Part shown: positions 9,697 to 18,642 of the stretch, piece by piece
How positions within the stretch are numbered: the first letter of the stretch is position 1
How the letters are laid out: the number at the start of each line of letters is the position of its first letter
Origin: Lacinutrix algicola
GTDB lineage: Bacteria > Bacteroidota > Bacteroidia > Flavobacteriales > Flavobacteriaceae
Assembly (NCBI RefSeq): GCF_001418085.1
Contig: NZ_LIQH01000037.1
Span: 34,337-98,336, forward strand
Direction of reading: 5' to 3'
Length of the DNA: 64,000 bases
Notes under the pieces: model-generated
The model's input: the letters and a program-made list of their open reading frames with translations, nothing else
Told to the model about the DNA's origin: nothing
The model's database searches: none
Position numbers and translations under genes: made by a program

Positions 9697-10470
9697 ATGA
9701 TTAAAAACATTTTAAAAGGTATAAAAGCCTATACAGGAACATTTGCATTAATTTCGAAATTAAAACTCTGGAAATACTTTTTAGTGCCAATCATTATTAG
9801 CATTATAACGGCTACAATTGTTGGCTTTACTGCTTATGCTTTATCAGATAACATTGGTAGATTTATAGCTAAAATATGGCCTTGGGAAACAGGAATAGAA
9901 ACCTTTACTTCTATTTCAAGTTATTTAGGTGGAGCAATTATTATTCTTTTAGGTTTTATACTTTATAAGCATATTGTAATGGCTTTGTCGGCTCCTTTTA
10001 TGAGCCCAGTGTCAGAAAAAATTGAATTATATCTTACTGGAGCTACAAAACACAATCATAGAGCGACCTCTTTTAAAGAGCAACTTTGGAGAGGTATTAG
10101 AATTAACGTTAGAAATCTTCTTAAAGAAATACTTTTTACCATTCCCTTAATTATACTAAGTTTTATTCCTCTTATTGGTATTATAGGTACTATTCTTATA
10201 TTCTTAGTTCAAGCTTTTTATGCTGGGTTTGGTAATATGGACTACACTTTAGAGCATCATTTTAAATATGAAGAAAGTGTTAATTTCGTTAGAAAAAATA
10301 GAGGTTTAGCAATAGGAAACGGTATTGTTTTTATGCTATTTTTATTAATTCCTTTTATCGGAATTATTATAGTATTACCACTTTCCGTAACAGCAGCAAC
10401 CACTAAAACAGTAGAAGCTATTAAAGCCGAAAACAAATTACTAACAGCACAAAAAATACCTGCAGTTTAA
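9697..10470 (+). CDS. EI24/CysZ-family integral membrane protein
   Basis: The 257-residue protein has about four strongly hydrophobic segments (roughly 27-50, 73-100, 145-175, 205-235) separated by amphipathic stretches, the pattern of the EI24 domain shared with bacterial CysZ. CysZ is a sulphate-uptake protein, but no sulphate genes are near. It sits between hemE and the rest of the haem genes on the same strand, so a link with haem metabolism can be suspected only from position. The specific substrate is unknown. Confidence 0.75.
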   Translation: MIKNILKGIKAYTGTFALISKLKLWKYFLVPIIISIITATIVGFTAYALSDNIGRFIAKIWPWETGIETFTSISSYLGGAIIILLGFILYKHIVMALSAPFMSPVSEKIELYLTGATKHNHRATSFKEQLWRGIRINVRNLLKEILFTIPLIILSFIPLIGIIGTILIFLVQAFYAGFGNMDYTLEHHFKYEESVNFVRKNRGLAIGNGIVFMLFLLIPFIGIIIVLPLSVTAATTKTVEAIKAENKLLTAQKIPAV

Positions 10471-10492
10471 ATACTTAGCGTAAAATTAAATA

Positions 10493-11026
10493 ATGATTCT
10501 ACAGTTTGACGACTTCGAAATTAGCCCAATTAAAGAAACAGATGCCTGGAAGCTTTGTGACTTTATGGTAACAAATTCCGATCGTTTTAAACGCTATTTC
10601 CCTGGCACTTTAAACGAAAACTCGAACCCAACATTATCGCAGTTATTTGTTGAGACTAAAGTGAAGCAATTCAATAAAAAAGAAGAGTTTCTATTCACTT
10701 TAAAACAAGCTCAAAATAACAAACTTGCAGCAATTATTTACATAAAAGCATTAGACTGGTCTAAAAAACAAGGTGAACTTGCATACTGTATAGATTACAA
10801 TTTTAAAGGTCAAGGCCTTGTATCTAAAGCTATAAAAGCATTGTCTAATTATAGTTTTAGCACATTAAATTTAGAGACACTTCAAATAATTGCACACAAA
10901 GACAATTTACCAAGTGTAAACGTGGCTTTAAATAATGGTTTTGTTTGGCAAAAAACGTTGCTAAAAGAATTTACTCCAATAGGTGAAGAACCTCTTGACA
11001 TGGAGTTATATGAATTATACAAATAA
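10493..11026 (+). CDS. GNAT-family N-acetyltransferase
   Basis: The 177 residues have the RimJ/RimL-like GNAT layout: an N-terminal F-E-I-S-P-I-K-E-T-D-A strand, then the acetyl-CoA-binding region at about 95-115 (Y-N-F-K-G-Q-G-L-V-S-K-A, a Q/RxxGxG/A-like loop), and a C-terminal N-x-x-S-V-N-V-A-L-N-N-G-F motif. The acceptor could be a protein N-terminus or a small molecule; nothing here decides it. Lies in the haem gene run, 7 bases ahead of the next gene, so probably co-transcribed. Confidence 0.82.
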   Translation: MILQFDDFEISPIKETDAWKLCDFMVTNSDRFKRYFPGTLNENSNPTLSQLFVETKVKQFNKKEEFLFTLKQAQNNKLAAIIYIKALDWSKKQGELAYCIDYNFKGQGLVSKAIKALSNYSFSTLNLETLQIIAHKDNLPSVNVALNNGFVWQKTLLKEFTPIGEEPLDMELYELYK

Positions 11027-11032
11027 ACAATT

Positions 11033-11380
11033 ATGCCACATTTTGTAATAGATTGCTCTGAAGATATATTAAATAATGTTGAAGCAAAATCTGTTTTAAC
11101 CAAAGTACACAACACAGCAAATAACAGTTTATTATTTGATGAAGCAGATATTAAAGTGCGCTTAAATCCTTTTAAAGAAAACTATTTAGTTGGCGGAAAA
11201 AAGGAACCTTTTATTCATGTTTTTGCAAACATTATGGAAGGCAGAACAACCGAACAAAAAGCGAAGCTTTCTAAGAGTATAGTAACCGAATTAAAATTAA
11301 TGTTTCCTGAGATTCCTTTTATTGCAATTAATATAAGAGATTTTGAAAAGGTAACATATTGTAACAAATCAATGGTATAA
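11033..11380 (+). CDS. 5-carboxymethyl-2-hydroxymuconate isomerase-like tautomerase
   Basis: The 115-residue protein begins M-P-H-F-V-I, so Met removal would expose the catalytic N-terminal proline of the tautomerase superfamily. Length and the F-I-H-V-F-A-N-I-M-E-G-R-T segment fit the CHMI family, which acts on homoprotocatechuate breakdown products. No such pathway is nearby, so the true substrate may differ. It lies 2 bases before hemF and is probably co-transcribed with it. Confidence 0.8.
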   Translation: MPHFVIDCSEDILNNVEAKSVLTKVHNTANNSLLFDEADIKVRLNPFKENYLVGGKKEPFIHVFANIMEGRTTEQKAKLSKSIVTELKLMFPEIPFIAINIRDFEKVTYCNKSMV

Positions 11381-11382
11381 AA

Positions 11383-12285
11383 ATGAAAGACAAATTTTTC
11401 AAATACATACATCAATTACAAGACACTATTACAGCAGGTCTAGAAAAAGTTGACGGAAAAGCGACTTTTCGAGAAGACATCTGGAAACGACCAGAAGGTG
11501 GTGGCGGACGAACAAGAGTTATAGAAAACGGAAACGTTTTTGAAAAAGGAGGCGTTAATATTTCTGGTGTACATGGAAAACTACCAGACTCTATGCAAAA
11601 GTATTTTGGTGTCGAAGATGCAGATTTTTTTGCCTGCGGATTAAGCCTTGTTTTACATCCTAAAAACCCAATGGTTCCAACGGTACATGCAAATTGGCGT
11701 TATTTCGAAATGTATGATAAAGAAGGAAATATTGTAGACCAATGGTTTGGCGGCGGTCAAGACTTAACACCTTATTATTTGTTTGATGAAGATGCTACAC
11801 ATTTTCACCAAACCTGCAAAACTGCTTGCGACAAACACAATCCAGAATTTTACCCTAAATACAAAGCGCGTTGCGACGAGTATTTTTACAATGCACACCG
11901 TAACGAAGGACGTGGTATTGGCGGTTTATTTTTCGATTATTGTAAAGCTTCAGAAGACATGAGCATGCCAAATTGGTACGACTTTGTTACCGAAGTTGGA
12001 GATAGTTTTCTTGAAGCCTATGTTCCTATTGCCGAAAAAAGAAAAGATTTAGAATACACAAAAACACAACGCGATTGGCAAGAAATTCGTCGTGGTCGTT
12101 ATGTAGAGTTTAATTTAGTGCATGATAAAGGCACGCTTTTCGGACTAAAAACAAACGGAAGAATAGAAAGTATTTTAATGAGTTTACCACCTCATGTACA
12201 ATGGGTTTACGATCACAATCCCGAAGCTGGAAGCGAAGAAGAACGATTGATTGATGTATTACAGAATCCTGTAGATTGGGTTTAA
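11383..12285 (+). CDS. hemF: Oxygen-dependent coproporphyrinogen-III oxidase
   Basis: HemF converts coproporphyrinogen III to protoporphyrinogen IX using O2. The 300 residues contain R-P-E-G-G-G-G-R-T-R-V near 37-47, W-F-G-G-G-Q-D-L-T-P-Y-Y near 122-133, and the C-terminal P-P-H-V-Q-W-V-Y-D-H, all hallmarks of the aerobic enzyme. Presence of the O2-dependent form fits an aerobic marine bacterium. It closes this segment of the haem cluster. Confidence 0.97.
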   Translation: MKDKFFKYIHQLQDTITAGLEKVDGKATFREDIWKRPEGGGGRTRVIENGNVFEKGGVNISGVHGKLPDSMQKYFGVEDADFFACGLSLVLHPKNPMVPTVHANWRYFEMYDKEGNIVDQWFGGGQDLTPYYLFDEDATHFHQTCKTACDKHNPEFYPKYKARCDEYFYNAHRNEGRGIGGLFFDYCKASEDMSMPNWYDFVTEVGDSFLEAYVPIAEKRKDLEYTKTQRDWQEIRRGRYVEFNLVHDKGTLFGLKTNGRIESILMSLPPHVQWVYDHNPEAGSEEERLIDVLQNPVDWV

Positions 12286-12355
12286 ATAAGAAATTAAGAT
12301 CTGTCTGGTTTCAAAAAAACTGATAAGTATGAAAAATAGTAATTATAATTGAACA

Positions 12356-12745
12356 ATGAATTGCTACTGCGGAAACAATAAAACCTACAAAGCATGCTGC
12401 GAAGTATTTCATTTAAATAATGGAAAAACAGAAACAGCACAACAATTAATGCGTTCAAGATATAGCGCTTTTGTTCTAGCTAATGGCGATTATTTAATGC
12501 ATACACATCATAGCTCTACAAGACCAACGTCCGAAAAAAAAGCCATTGTAAAGTGGGCAAAATCTGTAGAATGGATAAAACTTAAAGTCCTTGAAACTAC
12601 TAATGGTTTAGAGAAAGACGAAGAAGGTACGGTAACATTTGATGCTTCATTTTATGAAAATGGAAGTGTTGCTATTATTCATGAAAAGTCTGCTTTTGTG
12701 AGAGAGGATGAGAATTGGAAATATTTAGGGCTTTTTGAAGATTAA
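12356..12745 (+). CDS. YchJ-like protein with SEC-C-type zinc motif
   Basis: The 129 residues open with C-Y-C-G-N-N-K-T-Y-K-A-C-C, the CxC...CC zinc-binding motif also seen at the C-terminus of SecA. They continue with the NTF2-like core of the YchJ family (L-M-R-S-R-Y-S-A-F near 31-39 and a C-terminal W-K-Y-L-G). Function is not established for the family. It converges on the helicase gene with only 4 bases between stops. Confidence 0.85.
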   Translation: MNCYCGNNKTYKACCEVFHLNNGKTETAQQLMRSRYSAFVLANGDYLMHTHHSSTRPTSEKKAIVKWAKSVEWIKLKVLETTNGLEKDEEGTVTFDASFYENGSVAIIHEKSAFVREDENWKYLGLFED

Positions 12746-12749
12746 ATAA

Positions 12750-15386
12750 TCACTTCCAAACCACAACCTCTTTAGTCATCTTACTAAAAGCATTATAAAC
12801 ATGAAACAACCTAGCTTTTAAAAGCAGTTTTCTACCATCAAATTGCCTAGTATAGACTAGCTTGTTTTTTCCAAGATAGTTGGTCCAATGCTTCTGAAAC
12901 AAAACAGCGTTTTCTTTCTTATCTCCAAAAATATCTGGAACAGGATAAAAACTCTCCACATCTAACTTTTTTCTAAACGTATTTGTTTTAATAATTAAAT
13001 AGCGAGGCGAATCTATTGGCTCTAAAAGTTCTGTAAGCGCTTTAGAAAATATTGAGTTTTCTAATGCATTTGCGCCAACTAAATTACAAACCACATCGCC
13101 TTTATTTAAGACGTAAGAATCTACAGAAATATTATTTTTATTAGTAGTTAGCAACTTTAAATCGTCTAAAGTATCTAGGATTGCTAATCCCATTTTTTTT
13201 ATTTTTTTATATAAAAAACCATAACGCAAATACAACGTAATCGCTTTGTAAAACTTGTATCCAAATGCGCCTAAAAGCGCAATTAATAACGAGTATAAAA
13301 AATAGATAATACCTTGATGTAAAGCAATATCTGCACTTTTAATTATAAATTCTACATAGAATATCATAAAACCAATAAGTAGTTCTACAGTAAAAAAGCG
13401 TAAAATATCAAAATAGTAAATCTGTTTTTGCTTTTTAAAAGGCACATTTTTATAATGAATAAGTTTTACTTGTTTGGTCAATTTTGTTCCACTACCAATA
13501 CTACTTTTCCATTTTGCAATAACATTACTTCTTTGCTTTGCTTGATCTAAAGTATGTGTGTTTAAGGCTTCAATAGTATCTGGCTGAATATTTTTAGGAA
13601 AGTACAAACGTTCGAATCCATTAGAAATAAACGGAATCTCATTATTGGTTACACCAACAAAAGCTTCAAAACGTCGTTTTAATATTTCAACCTCTCTTCC
13701 ACCATCATCTTGCGTTGGATCTATACTTGCCAAATGCCAAATGCTTCCTGTTTTATTTGGTGAATCTGCATCTGTTCTAATGGCTCTGCCTCGCATTTGG
13801 TTTGAGGACACAAACGAACCTACAAAAGAAGCCAAAATTAAACTATTAATAGAAGGCGCATCCCAACCTTCACCTAATAAAGATTTTGTACCAACAAGTA
13901 CTTTTATCGTTCCGTTTTCAAACAGTTTTGTAATACTACTTACAATGGTTTTTTTAGCTATTGTATTTGGTGTTACTTGCACAAAAGAAGCATCAATTTC
14001 TAATGGTTTAAAAGAAAAGTCGTCTTCGCTTTCTATAGTAAGCAATGCGTTTACAATAGATTTATGAATTATAATAATACTCCCAGAAAGTACAGCAAGC
14101 TCTTCTTTATTACCACAATAATGTCTAACGTATTGAAAGATAGAAATAACACCTATTTTATCTATCTCACTAATGTCTTTATCTTTTATGGTTAAAAATT
14201 CTTTTCTTATATAATCTGTAAGAATAACACACCTTAAATTTTCTTTTAAATGTGTTCTTTCACTATCAATAATACTTACAATACTTTTAAGCTTACTTGG
14301 ACTGTTTGATAACGATTTATAAATTAAATCATCACCTCTAAAGTCTACTTTATTACGCTCGAAAGTATTTAAAAGCCGTAATTGTTTTTCTAAAGTTTTT
14401 AAATAAGCTTCATCTTCAAAAAGTTCTTCTCTATCGTCAACTAATATATTTTGAAGTAAAACCTGAAGCCATTCTAACTCAAATTTAGGAAGCTTAATCG
14501 CTTCATCTTTATTAAAACCAAGAATTTCTAATTTTTCTATTTCTATTGAAAAACCACAAGCATGTAAAGCAATTAATATTGACGAAAAGTATTTAGTATT
14601 GGCATACAAGGCATCTAAATTCCAATTCGGGTTTTTATAAAATCTATGATTAAGCAAAAAATTAATAAAGGCACTATCCTGTAAAAGATTATCCTTAAAA
14701 TCTGCAATTTTACGTCTATAATCGACTATAAAATTAATCTCTAAATCGTCTGGTTTCGAGAAATACACATAATCTTGATGTGCACACAAATCGCCTTCCT
14801 TTACTAAATCTGGAACAGCAATTTCGTCGTCTACTTCACCACACAATGTAAAATATTTAGAAACTTCTGCTCTACTACTATCGTAAGGAGGAGTAGCTGT
14901 TAGCGAAACCATATAAAACGAACTATTGTTTTTTAAGTCCATTAAACACGTCCACCATGCATTTTTTAAATGGTGTGCTTCATCCAACACAAGTGTTTCA
15001 ATTCCATGTTTTTTAAAAAATGTAAAGTAATCGTTCTTGTCTTCGAACGTTTTATAAAAAGCATGAAGAGATTGATAGGTAGAAAAAGTAACATCGCTTG
15101 GTTCTTTAATATTAAAAGAGAAATTACTAAATGTTTCGCCTTCAGAAAAGAACGTCTGCAATCTATCTTTCCATTGGTTTCTTATAGTAAGCGTTGGCGC
15201 AAGCACTAAAGTCTTTTTTCCTAAACGTCTAAGAATTTCAATTCCTAAAATTGTCTTACCTGAACCTGGAGGTGCAATAACGTGAAAATGATTATCTGCC
15301 ATGTGGCTATCAAAATGCTTCAATAACTCTGCTTGATAACTTCTCCAAGGAAAAATAAATTCTAATGTATCTAAAGATTCAATCAA
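12750..15386 (-). CDS. SF2 DEAD/DEAH-type helicase with a C-terminal membrane hairpin
   Basis: The 878-residue protein has an XPB/RAD25-like superfamily-2 core: Walker A P-P-G-S-G-K-T (39-45), DEAH at 135-138, motif III-like S-L-T-A-T-P-P (161-167), and in the second RecA domain G-E-G-W-D-A-P and Q-M-R-G-R-A-I-R near residues 510-540. Behind the helicase core, at about 655-705, come two strongly hydrophobic segments (around F-M-I-F-Y-V-E-F and L-L-I-A-L-L-G-A-F-G), then about 170 residues of unrecognised soluble sequence. The arrangement implies a membrane-tethered nucleic-acid translocase. It is transcribed against its neighbours and interrupts the haem genes. Role unknown; restriction-like or defence function is a guess. 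Confidence 0.8.
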   Translation of the reverse strand: MIESLDTLEFIFPWRSYQAELLKHFDSHMADNHFHVIAPPGSGKTILGIEILRRLGKKTLVLAPTLTIRNQWKDRLQTFFSEGETFSNFSFNIKEPSDVTFSTYQSLHAFYKTFEDKNDYFTFFKKHGIETLVLDEAHHLKNAWWTCLMDLKNNSSFYMVSLTATPPYDSSRAEVSKYFTLCGEVDDEIAVPDLVKEGDLCAHQDYVYFSKPDDLEINFIVDYRRKIADFKDNLLQDSAFINFLLNHRFYKNPNWNLDALYANTKYFSSILIALHACGFSIEIEKLEILGFNKDEAIKLPKFELEWLQVLLQNILVDDREELFEDEAYLKTLEKQLRLLNTFERNKVDFRGDDLIYKSLSNSPSKLKSIVSIIDSERTHLKENLRCVILTDYIRKEFLTIKDKDISEIDKIGVISIFQYVRHYCGNKEELAVLSGSIIIIHKSIVNALLTIESEDDFSFKPLEIDASFVQVTPNTIAKKTIVSSITKLFENGTIKVLVGTKSLLGEGWDAPSINSLILASFVGSFVSSNQMRGRAIRTDADSPNKTGSIWHLASIDPTQDDGGREVEILKRRFEAFVGVTNNEIPFISNGFERLYFPKNIQPDTIEALNTHTLDQAKQRSNVIAKWKSSIGSGTKLTKQVKLIHYKNVPFKKQKQIYYFDILRFFTVELLIGFMIFYVEFIIKSADIALHQGIIYFLYSLLIALLGAFGYKFYKAITLYLRYGFLYKKIKKMGLAILDTLDDLKLLTTNKNNISVDSYVLNKGDVVCNLVGANALENSIFSKALTELLEPIDSPRYLIIKTNTFRKKLDVESFYPVPDIFGDKKENAVLFQKHWTNYLGKNKLVYTRQFDGRKLLLKARLFHVYNAFSKMTKEVVVWK

Positions 15387-15451
15387 TTATAAAATAGTTT
15401 AATTCCAATAAATAAAGCCTATTAATTTAAATAATGTAAGCTTCATTTCGC

Positions 15452-15479
15452 TTGTTAATTGGTATAATCATTAACTTTG
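15452..15479 (+). promoter_or_regulatory. Bacteroidota-type promoter of hemB
   Basis: TTG at 15452-15454 and TAACTTTG at 15472-15479 match the -33/-7 pair (TTG, TAnnTTTG) with a 17-base spacer. Transcription would start near 15486, about 17 bases ahead of the hemB ATG at 15503. This also argues against an upstream start at 15452. Confidence 0.6.
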
Positions 15480-15502
15480 TATTCGTTAAAAGTAATAAAA
15501 CT

Positions 15503-16492
15503 ATGTATCCAATAAAAAGAAATAGAAGATTAAGAACTAACGAAGCTATAAGAAGTTTAGTTAGAGAAACTATAATATCTCCAAACGATTTTTTAGTCCC
15601 ACTTTTTGTGGTTGAAGGAAAAGGTATAAAAGAAGAAATTGCTTCCATGCCAAATTACTATCGTTACAGCTTAGATTTATTACAAGCCGAAGTTAAAGAG
15701 CTTTGGAAACTAGGTTTAAAATCTGTATTACTATTTGTAAAAGTACCAGATAATTTAAAAGATAATAAAGGAACCGAAGCTATAAATCCTGATGGATTAA
15801 TGCAACGTGCTATTAAAACGGTTAAAAATGCTTGTCCAGATATGCTAGTGATGACGGATGTTGCACTAGATCCATACTCGGTTTACGGGCACGATGGTAT
15901 TATAGAAGATGGTAAAGTAATTAACGATGAGAGTGTTGATGTATTAACAGAAATGAGTCTTTCTCATGCCGAAGCTGGAGCCGATTTTCTAGCACCTAGC
16001 GACATGATGGATGGTCGTATTTTATCTATTCGTGAAGCTTTAGAAGACGAAGGTTATACAGATACAGGAATCATGAGTTATTCAGCTAAATATGCTTCTG
16101 CTTTTTATGGTCCTTTTCGCGATGCTTTAGACTCTGCTCCTGTAGATGCTTTAGATATTCCTAAAGATAAAAAAACATACCAAATGGATTACGCAAATCG
16201 TTTTGAAGCGTTACGCGAAACCGAAATGGATATCGATGAAGGCGCAGATATTGTTATGGTAAAACCAGGTTTATGTTATTTAGATATTGTACGCGAAATT
16301 AAAAATGAAGTCGATGTACCTGTTGCTGTATATCAGGTTTCTGGAGAATATTCTATGCTTAAAGCAGCTTCCGAAAAAGGTTGGTTAGACCACGATGCTG
16401 TTATGATGGAACAAATTACTGCTATTAAACGTGCTGGTGCAGATATAATTGCGAGTTATTTCGCAAAAGATGTAGTAAAATTAATATCGTAA
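15503..16492 (+). CDS. hemB: Delta-aminolevulinic acid dehydratase (porphobilinogen synthase)
   Basis: HemB condenses two aminolevulinates into porphobilinogen. I place the start at 15503 (M-Y-P-I-K-R-N-R-R-L), giving 329 residues, because relatives begin there and the promoter lies just upstream; the frame is open to 15452 only by a TTG codon. Schiff-base lysines are K196 in Y-S-A-K-Y-A-S and K254 in M-V-K-P-G-L. The metal loop reads D-V-A-L-D-P-Y-S...G-H-D-G (119-132), the Asp-rich non-zinc form used by Mg-dependent enzymes instead of the Cys-rich zinc form. It is separated from the other haem genes by the helicase. Confidence 0.96.
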   Translation: MYPIKRNRRLRTNEAIRSLVRETIISPNDFLVPLFVVEGKGIKEEIASMPNYYRYSLDLLQAEVKELWKLGLKSVLLFVKVPDNLKDNKGTEAINPDGLMQRAIKTVKNACPDMLVMTDVALDPYSVYGHDGIIEDGKVINDESVDVLTEMSLSHAEAGADFLAPSDMMDGRILSIREALEDEGYTDTGIMSYSAKYASAFYGPFRDALDSAPVDALDIPKDKKTYQMDYANRFEALRETEMDIDEGADIVMVKPGLCYLDIVREIKNEVDVPVAVYQVSGEYSMLKAASEKGWLDHDAVMMEQITAIKRAGADIIASYFAKDVVKLIS

Positions 16493-16521
16493 ATTAGCCA
16501 CAAACAAACCAAAATCAATTC

Positions 16522-17595
16522 ATGGGATTATTATTATTTTACGGCGTTATATCTATTTTCTTTTCTTTTTTATGCTCTATTCTAGAAGCTGTACTTTTAA
16601 GTGTTACTCCAACATTTATTAACTTAAAAAAACAAGAAGGAAAAGCTTTTGCCGAAAACTTAGAAGAACTTAAAAAAGACGTAGACAGACCATTAATTGC
16701 TATCCTTACTTTAAACACTATTGCCCACACCGTTGGTGCAATTTTGGTAGGTAAAGAAGCCGAAGGCCTTTACGGAAGCGGAGATGGATATGGTGTATTT
16801 ATCGTTTCGGCAGTAATGACTATTTTAATATTAGTAGCTTCAGAAATTATCCCAAAAACTATTGGTGCAACTTACTGGAAAAGTTTAGCAGGTTTTACTA
16901 CTACTGCCCTTAATATTTTAATTTTTCCTTTAAAATGGACAGGTTTATTATGGTTAATGCAGTTAACTACAAAATTAATTGGTGGTAAAGGTCATGGCAG
17001 TGTATTAAGTAGAGAAGGTTTTCTAGTTATGGCAGATATGGCACACGAAGAAGGTGTTTTTGAAGGTAACGAAAGTAAAATTATTAAAAACCTTTTAACC
17101 TTTAAGGAAGTTTTTGCTAAAAATGTAATGACACCAAGAACGGTTATGAAATCTGAAAATGAAGATACTACCGTAGAAGATTTTTTTAATAGAAATATGA
17201 ACCTTCGTTTTTCTAGAATACCAGTATATTCTAAAACCGAAGACAACATAAAAGGACTAGTTTTAAAAGACGAAATCTTTAAAGAAATGGCTTTAGGTAA
17301 TGGTTCTAAAAAATTAGTAGAACTAAAAAGAGACATTATAATTGTAGACAGAAATTTAGCAATACCAACATTGTTCGAGCAGCTTGTAGAAACTAGAAAC
17401 CACATGGCTTTAGTAGTAGACGAGTATGGTTCTGTTAGCGGTATTGTAACCATGGAAGATGTTATAGAAACACTTTTAGGTATGGAAATAATGGACGAAA
17501 GCGATAACGTAAGCGATCTACAAAGTCTAGCAAGAAAAAGCTGGGAAGCACGTGCTAAAAAACTTGGTATTATAGACGAAAATAGTCCTGAGTAA
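16522..17595 (+). CDS. CNNM (DUF21) and CBS-pair membrane protein, HlyC/CorC family
   Basis: Residues 1-165 hold about four membrane segments of the DUF21/CNNM domain, including I-L-T-L-N-T-I-A-H-T-V-G-A and A-S-E-I-I-P-K-T. A CBS pair follows at about 200-330 (N-V-M-T-P-R-T-V and V-D-E-Y-G-S-V-S-G-I-V-T-M-E-D). CNNM proteins move Mg2+ or other divalent cations. The C-terminal CorC_HlyC domain common in longer members is absent (357 residues). It follows hemB by 29 bases and is probably co-transcribed with it. Confidence 0.88.
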   Translation: MGLLLFYGVISIFFSFLCSILEAVLLSVTPTFINLKKQEGKAFAENLEELKKDVDRPLIAILTLNTIAHTVGAILVGKEAEGLYGSGDGYGVFIVSAVMTILILVASEIIPKTIGATYWKSLAGFTTTALNILIFPLKWTGLLWLMQLTTKLIGGKGHGSVLSREGFLVMADMAHEEGVFEGNESKIIKNLLTFKEVFAKNVMTPRTVMKSENEDTTVEDFFNRNMNLRFSRIPVYSKTEDNIKGLVLKDEIFKEMALGNGSKKLVELKRDIIIVDRNLAIPTLFEQLVETRNHMALVVDEYGSVSGIVTMEDVIETLLGMEIMDESDNVSDLQSLARKSWEARAKKLGIIDENSPE

Positions 17596-17597
17596 CA

Positions 17598-18071
17598 ATG
17601 GAAACATGCATTATCAAATCGCCTTTAGGTTTCACCAAGATAACTGGCGATTTAGATGGTATTGCATCGGTAACTGTTTTAAATTCTGAAGAAAAAATTA
17701 CAGACATTATTCCAGAAGTTCTGGAAGACTGCGTACTTCAGCTTAATCAATATTTTGAAGGATCGCGTAAGCAATTCAGCTTAAAGCTTAATCCTAAAGG
17801 TACAGATTTTCAAAACCGTGTTTGGAACACACTACAAACTATTCCTCATGGCAAAACTACATCTTACCTTCAGCTTTCAAAACAATTAGGAGACGTAAAA
17901 GCAATTAGAGCTGTAGCAAATGCTAATGGCAAAAATCCGTTATGGATTGTAATTCCTTGCCATAGAGTAATTGGTAGCGACGGAAGTTTAACTGGATATG
18001 CAGGAGGTTTACATCGAAAAAAATGGCTCATTGAACATGAGAGTCCGTACAAACAACAATCTTTATTTTAA
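17598..18071 (+). CDS. ogt: Methylated-DNA-[protein]-cysteine S-methyltransferase
   Basis: The 157-residue protein carries the alkyl-acceptor cysteine C121 in I-P-C-H-R-V and the helix-turn-helix arginine finger region T-S-Y-L-Q-L-S-K-Q-L-G (88-98). It repairs O6-alkylguanine by suicidal transfer to its own cysteine. No Ada regulatory domain is fused. The stop overlaps the start of the next gene (TAATG), so the two are coupled. Confidence 0.93.
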   Translation: METCIIKSPLGFTKITGDLDGIASVTVLNSEEKITDIIPEVLEDCVLQLNQYFEGSRKQFSLKLNPKGTDFQNRVWNTLQTIPHGKTTSYLQLSKQLGDVKAIRAVANANGKNPLWIVIPCHRVIGSDGSLTGYAGGLHRKKWLIEHESPYKQQSLF

Positions 18072-18589
18072 TGTATAAAATTGCAACCGATTTTTTAACA
18101 CGTTTTGTAAAACCGTCAACCATTTACAAATATGGTTTTAATTGGTCGCCAATGTACAGGCGTACTACCGCAAAACTTGTTAATGTGAGTGACGATTTAC
18201 ACTATGTAAAAATCAGACTAAAACTAAATTGGAAAAATAGAAATTACGCTGGTTCTATGTTTGGTGGCAGTATGCTAGCAGCTACAGATCCAATTTACAT
18301 GATACAACTTATTCAAATTCTTGGTAACGATTATGTGGTTTGGGACAAAGCGGTTACAGCAAAATATAAACGCCCAGGAAAAGGCACTATACATGGTGAA
18401 TTTATTTTTTCTGCCGAAGAAATAGATACACTTAAGCAAAAGCTTAAAACCGAACAAGAAGTTAATCTTGAAAAAACAATGCATTTACTAAATGCTGATG
18501 CAGAGGTTGTAGCAGCGTTTTCAAAAACACTATATGTGGCCGAAAAAAACTACTACAAGAAAAAGCAAGCACTAAGACGCGCAAAATAA
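18071..18589 (+). CDS. DUF4442 hotdog-fold protein
   Basis: The 172 residues match the DUF4442 family (F-N-W-S-P-M-Y-R-R-T-T-A and G-S-M-F-G-G-S-M-L-A-A-T-D), a thioesterase-like hotdog fold. Members are thought to act on acyl-CoA-like substrates, but no activity is established. The gene overlaps the stop of ogt by one base. Confidence 0.8.
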   Translation: MYKIATDFLTRFVKPSTIYKYGFNWSPMYRRTTAKLVNVSDDLHYVKIRLKLNWKNRNYAGSMFGGSMLAATDPIYMIQLIQILGNDYVVWDKAVTAKYKRPGKGTIHGEFIFSAEEIDTLKQKLKTEQEVNLEKTMHLLNADAEVVAAFSKTLYVAEKNYYKKKQALRRAK

Positions 18590-18642
18590 TTAGCTTTCAG
18601 TTATAATTTCATTATATTTAAAATTCTAAACTATTTATATAA

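Noticed and set aside
15452..15502. Upstream hemB start
   Set aside because: It is not an ATG, relatives begin at the M-Y-P-I-K-R position, and the promoter lies within this stretch.
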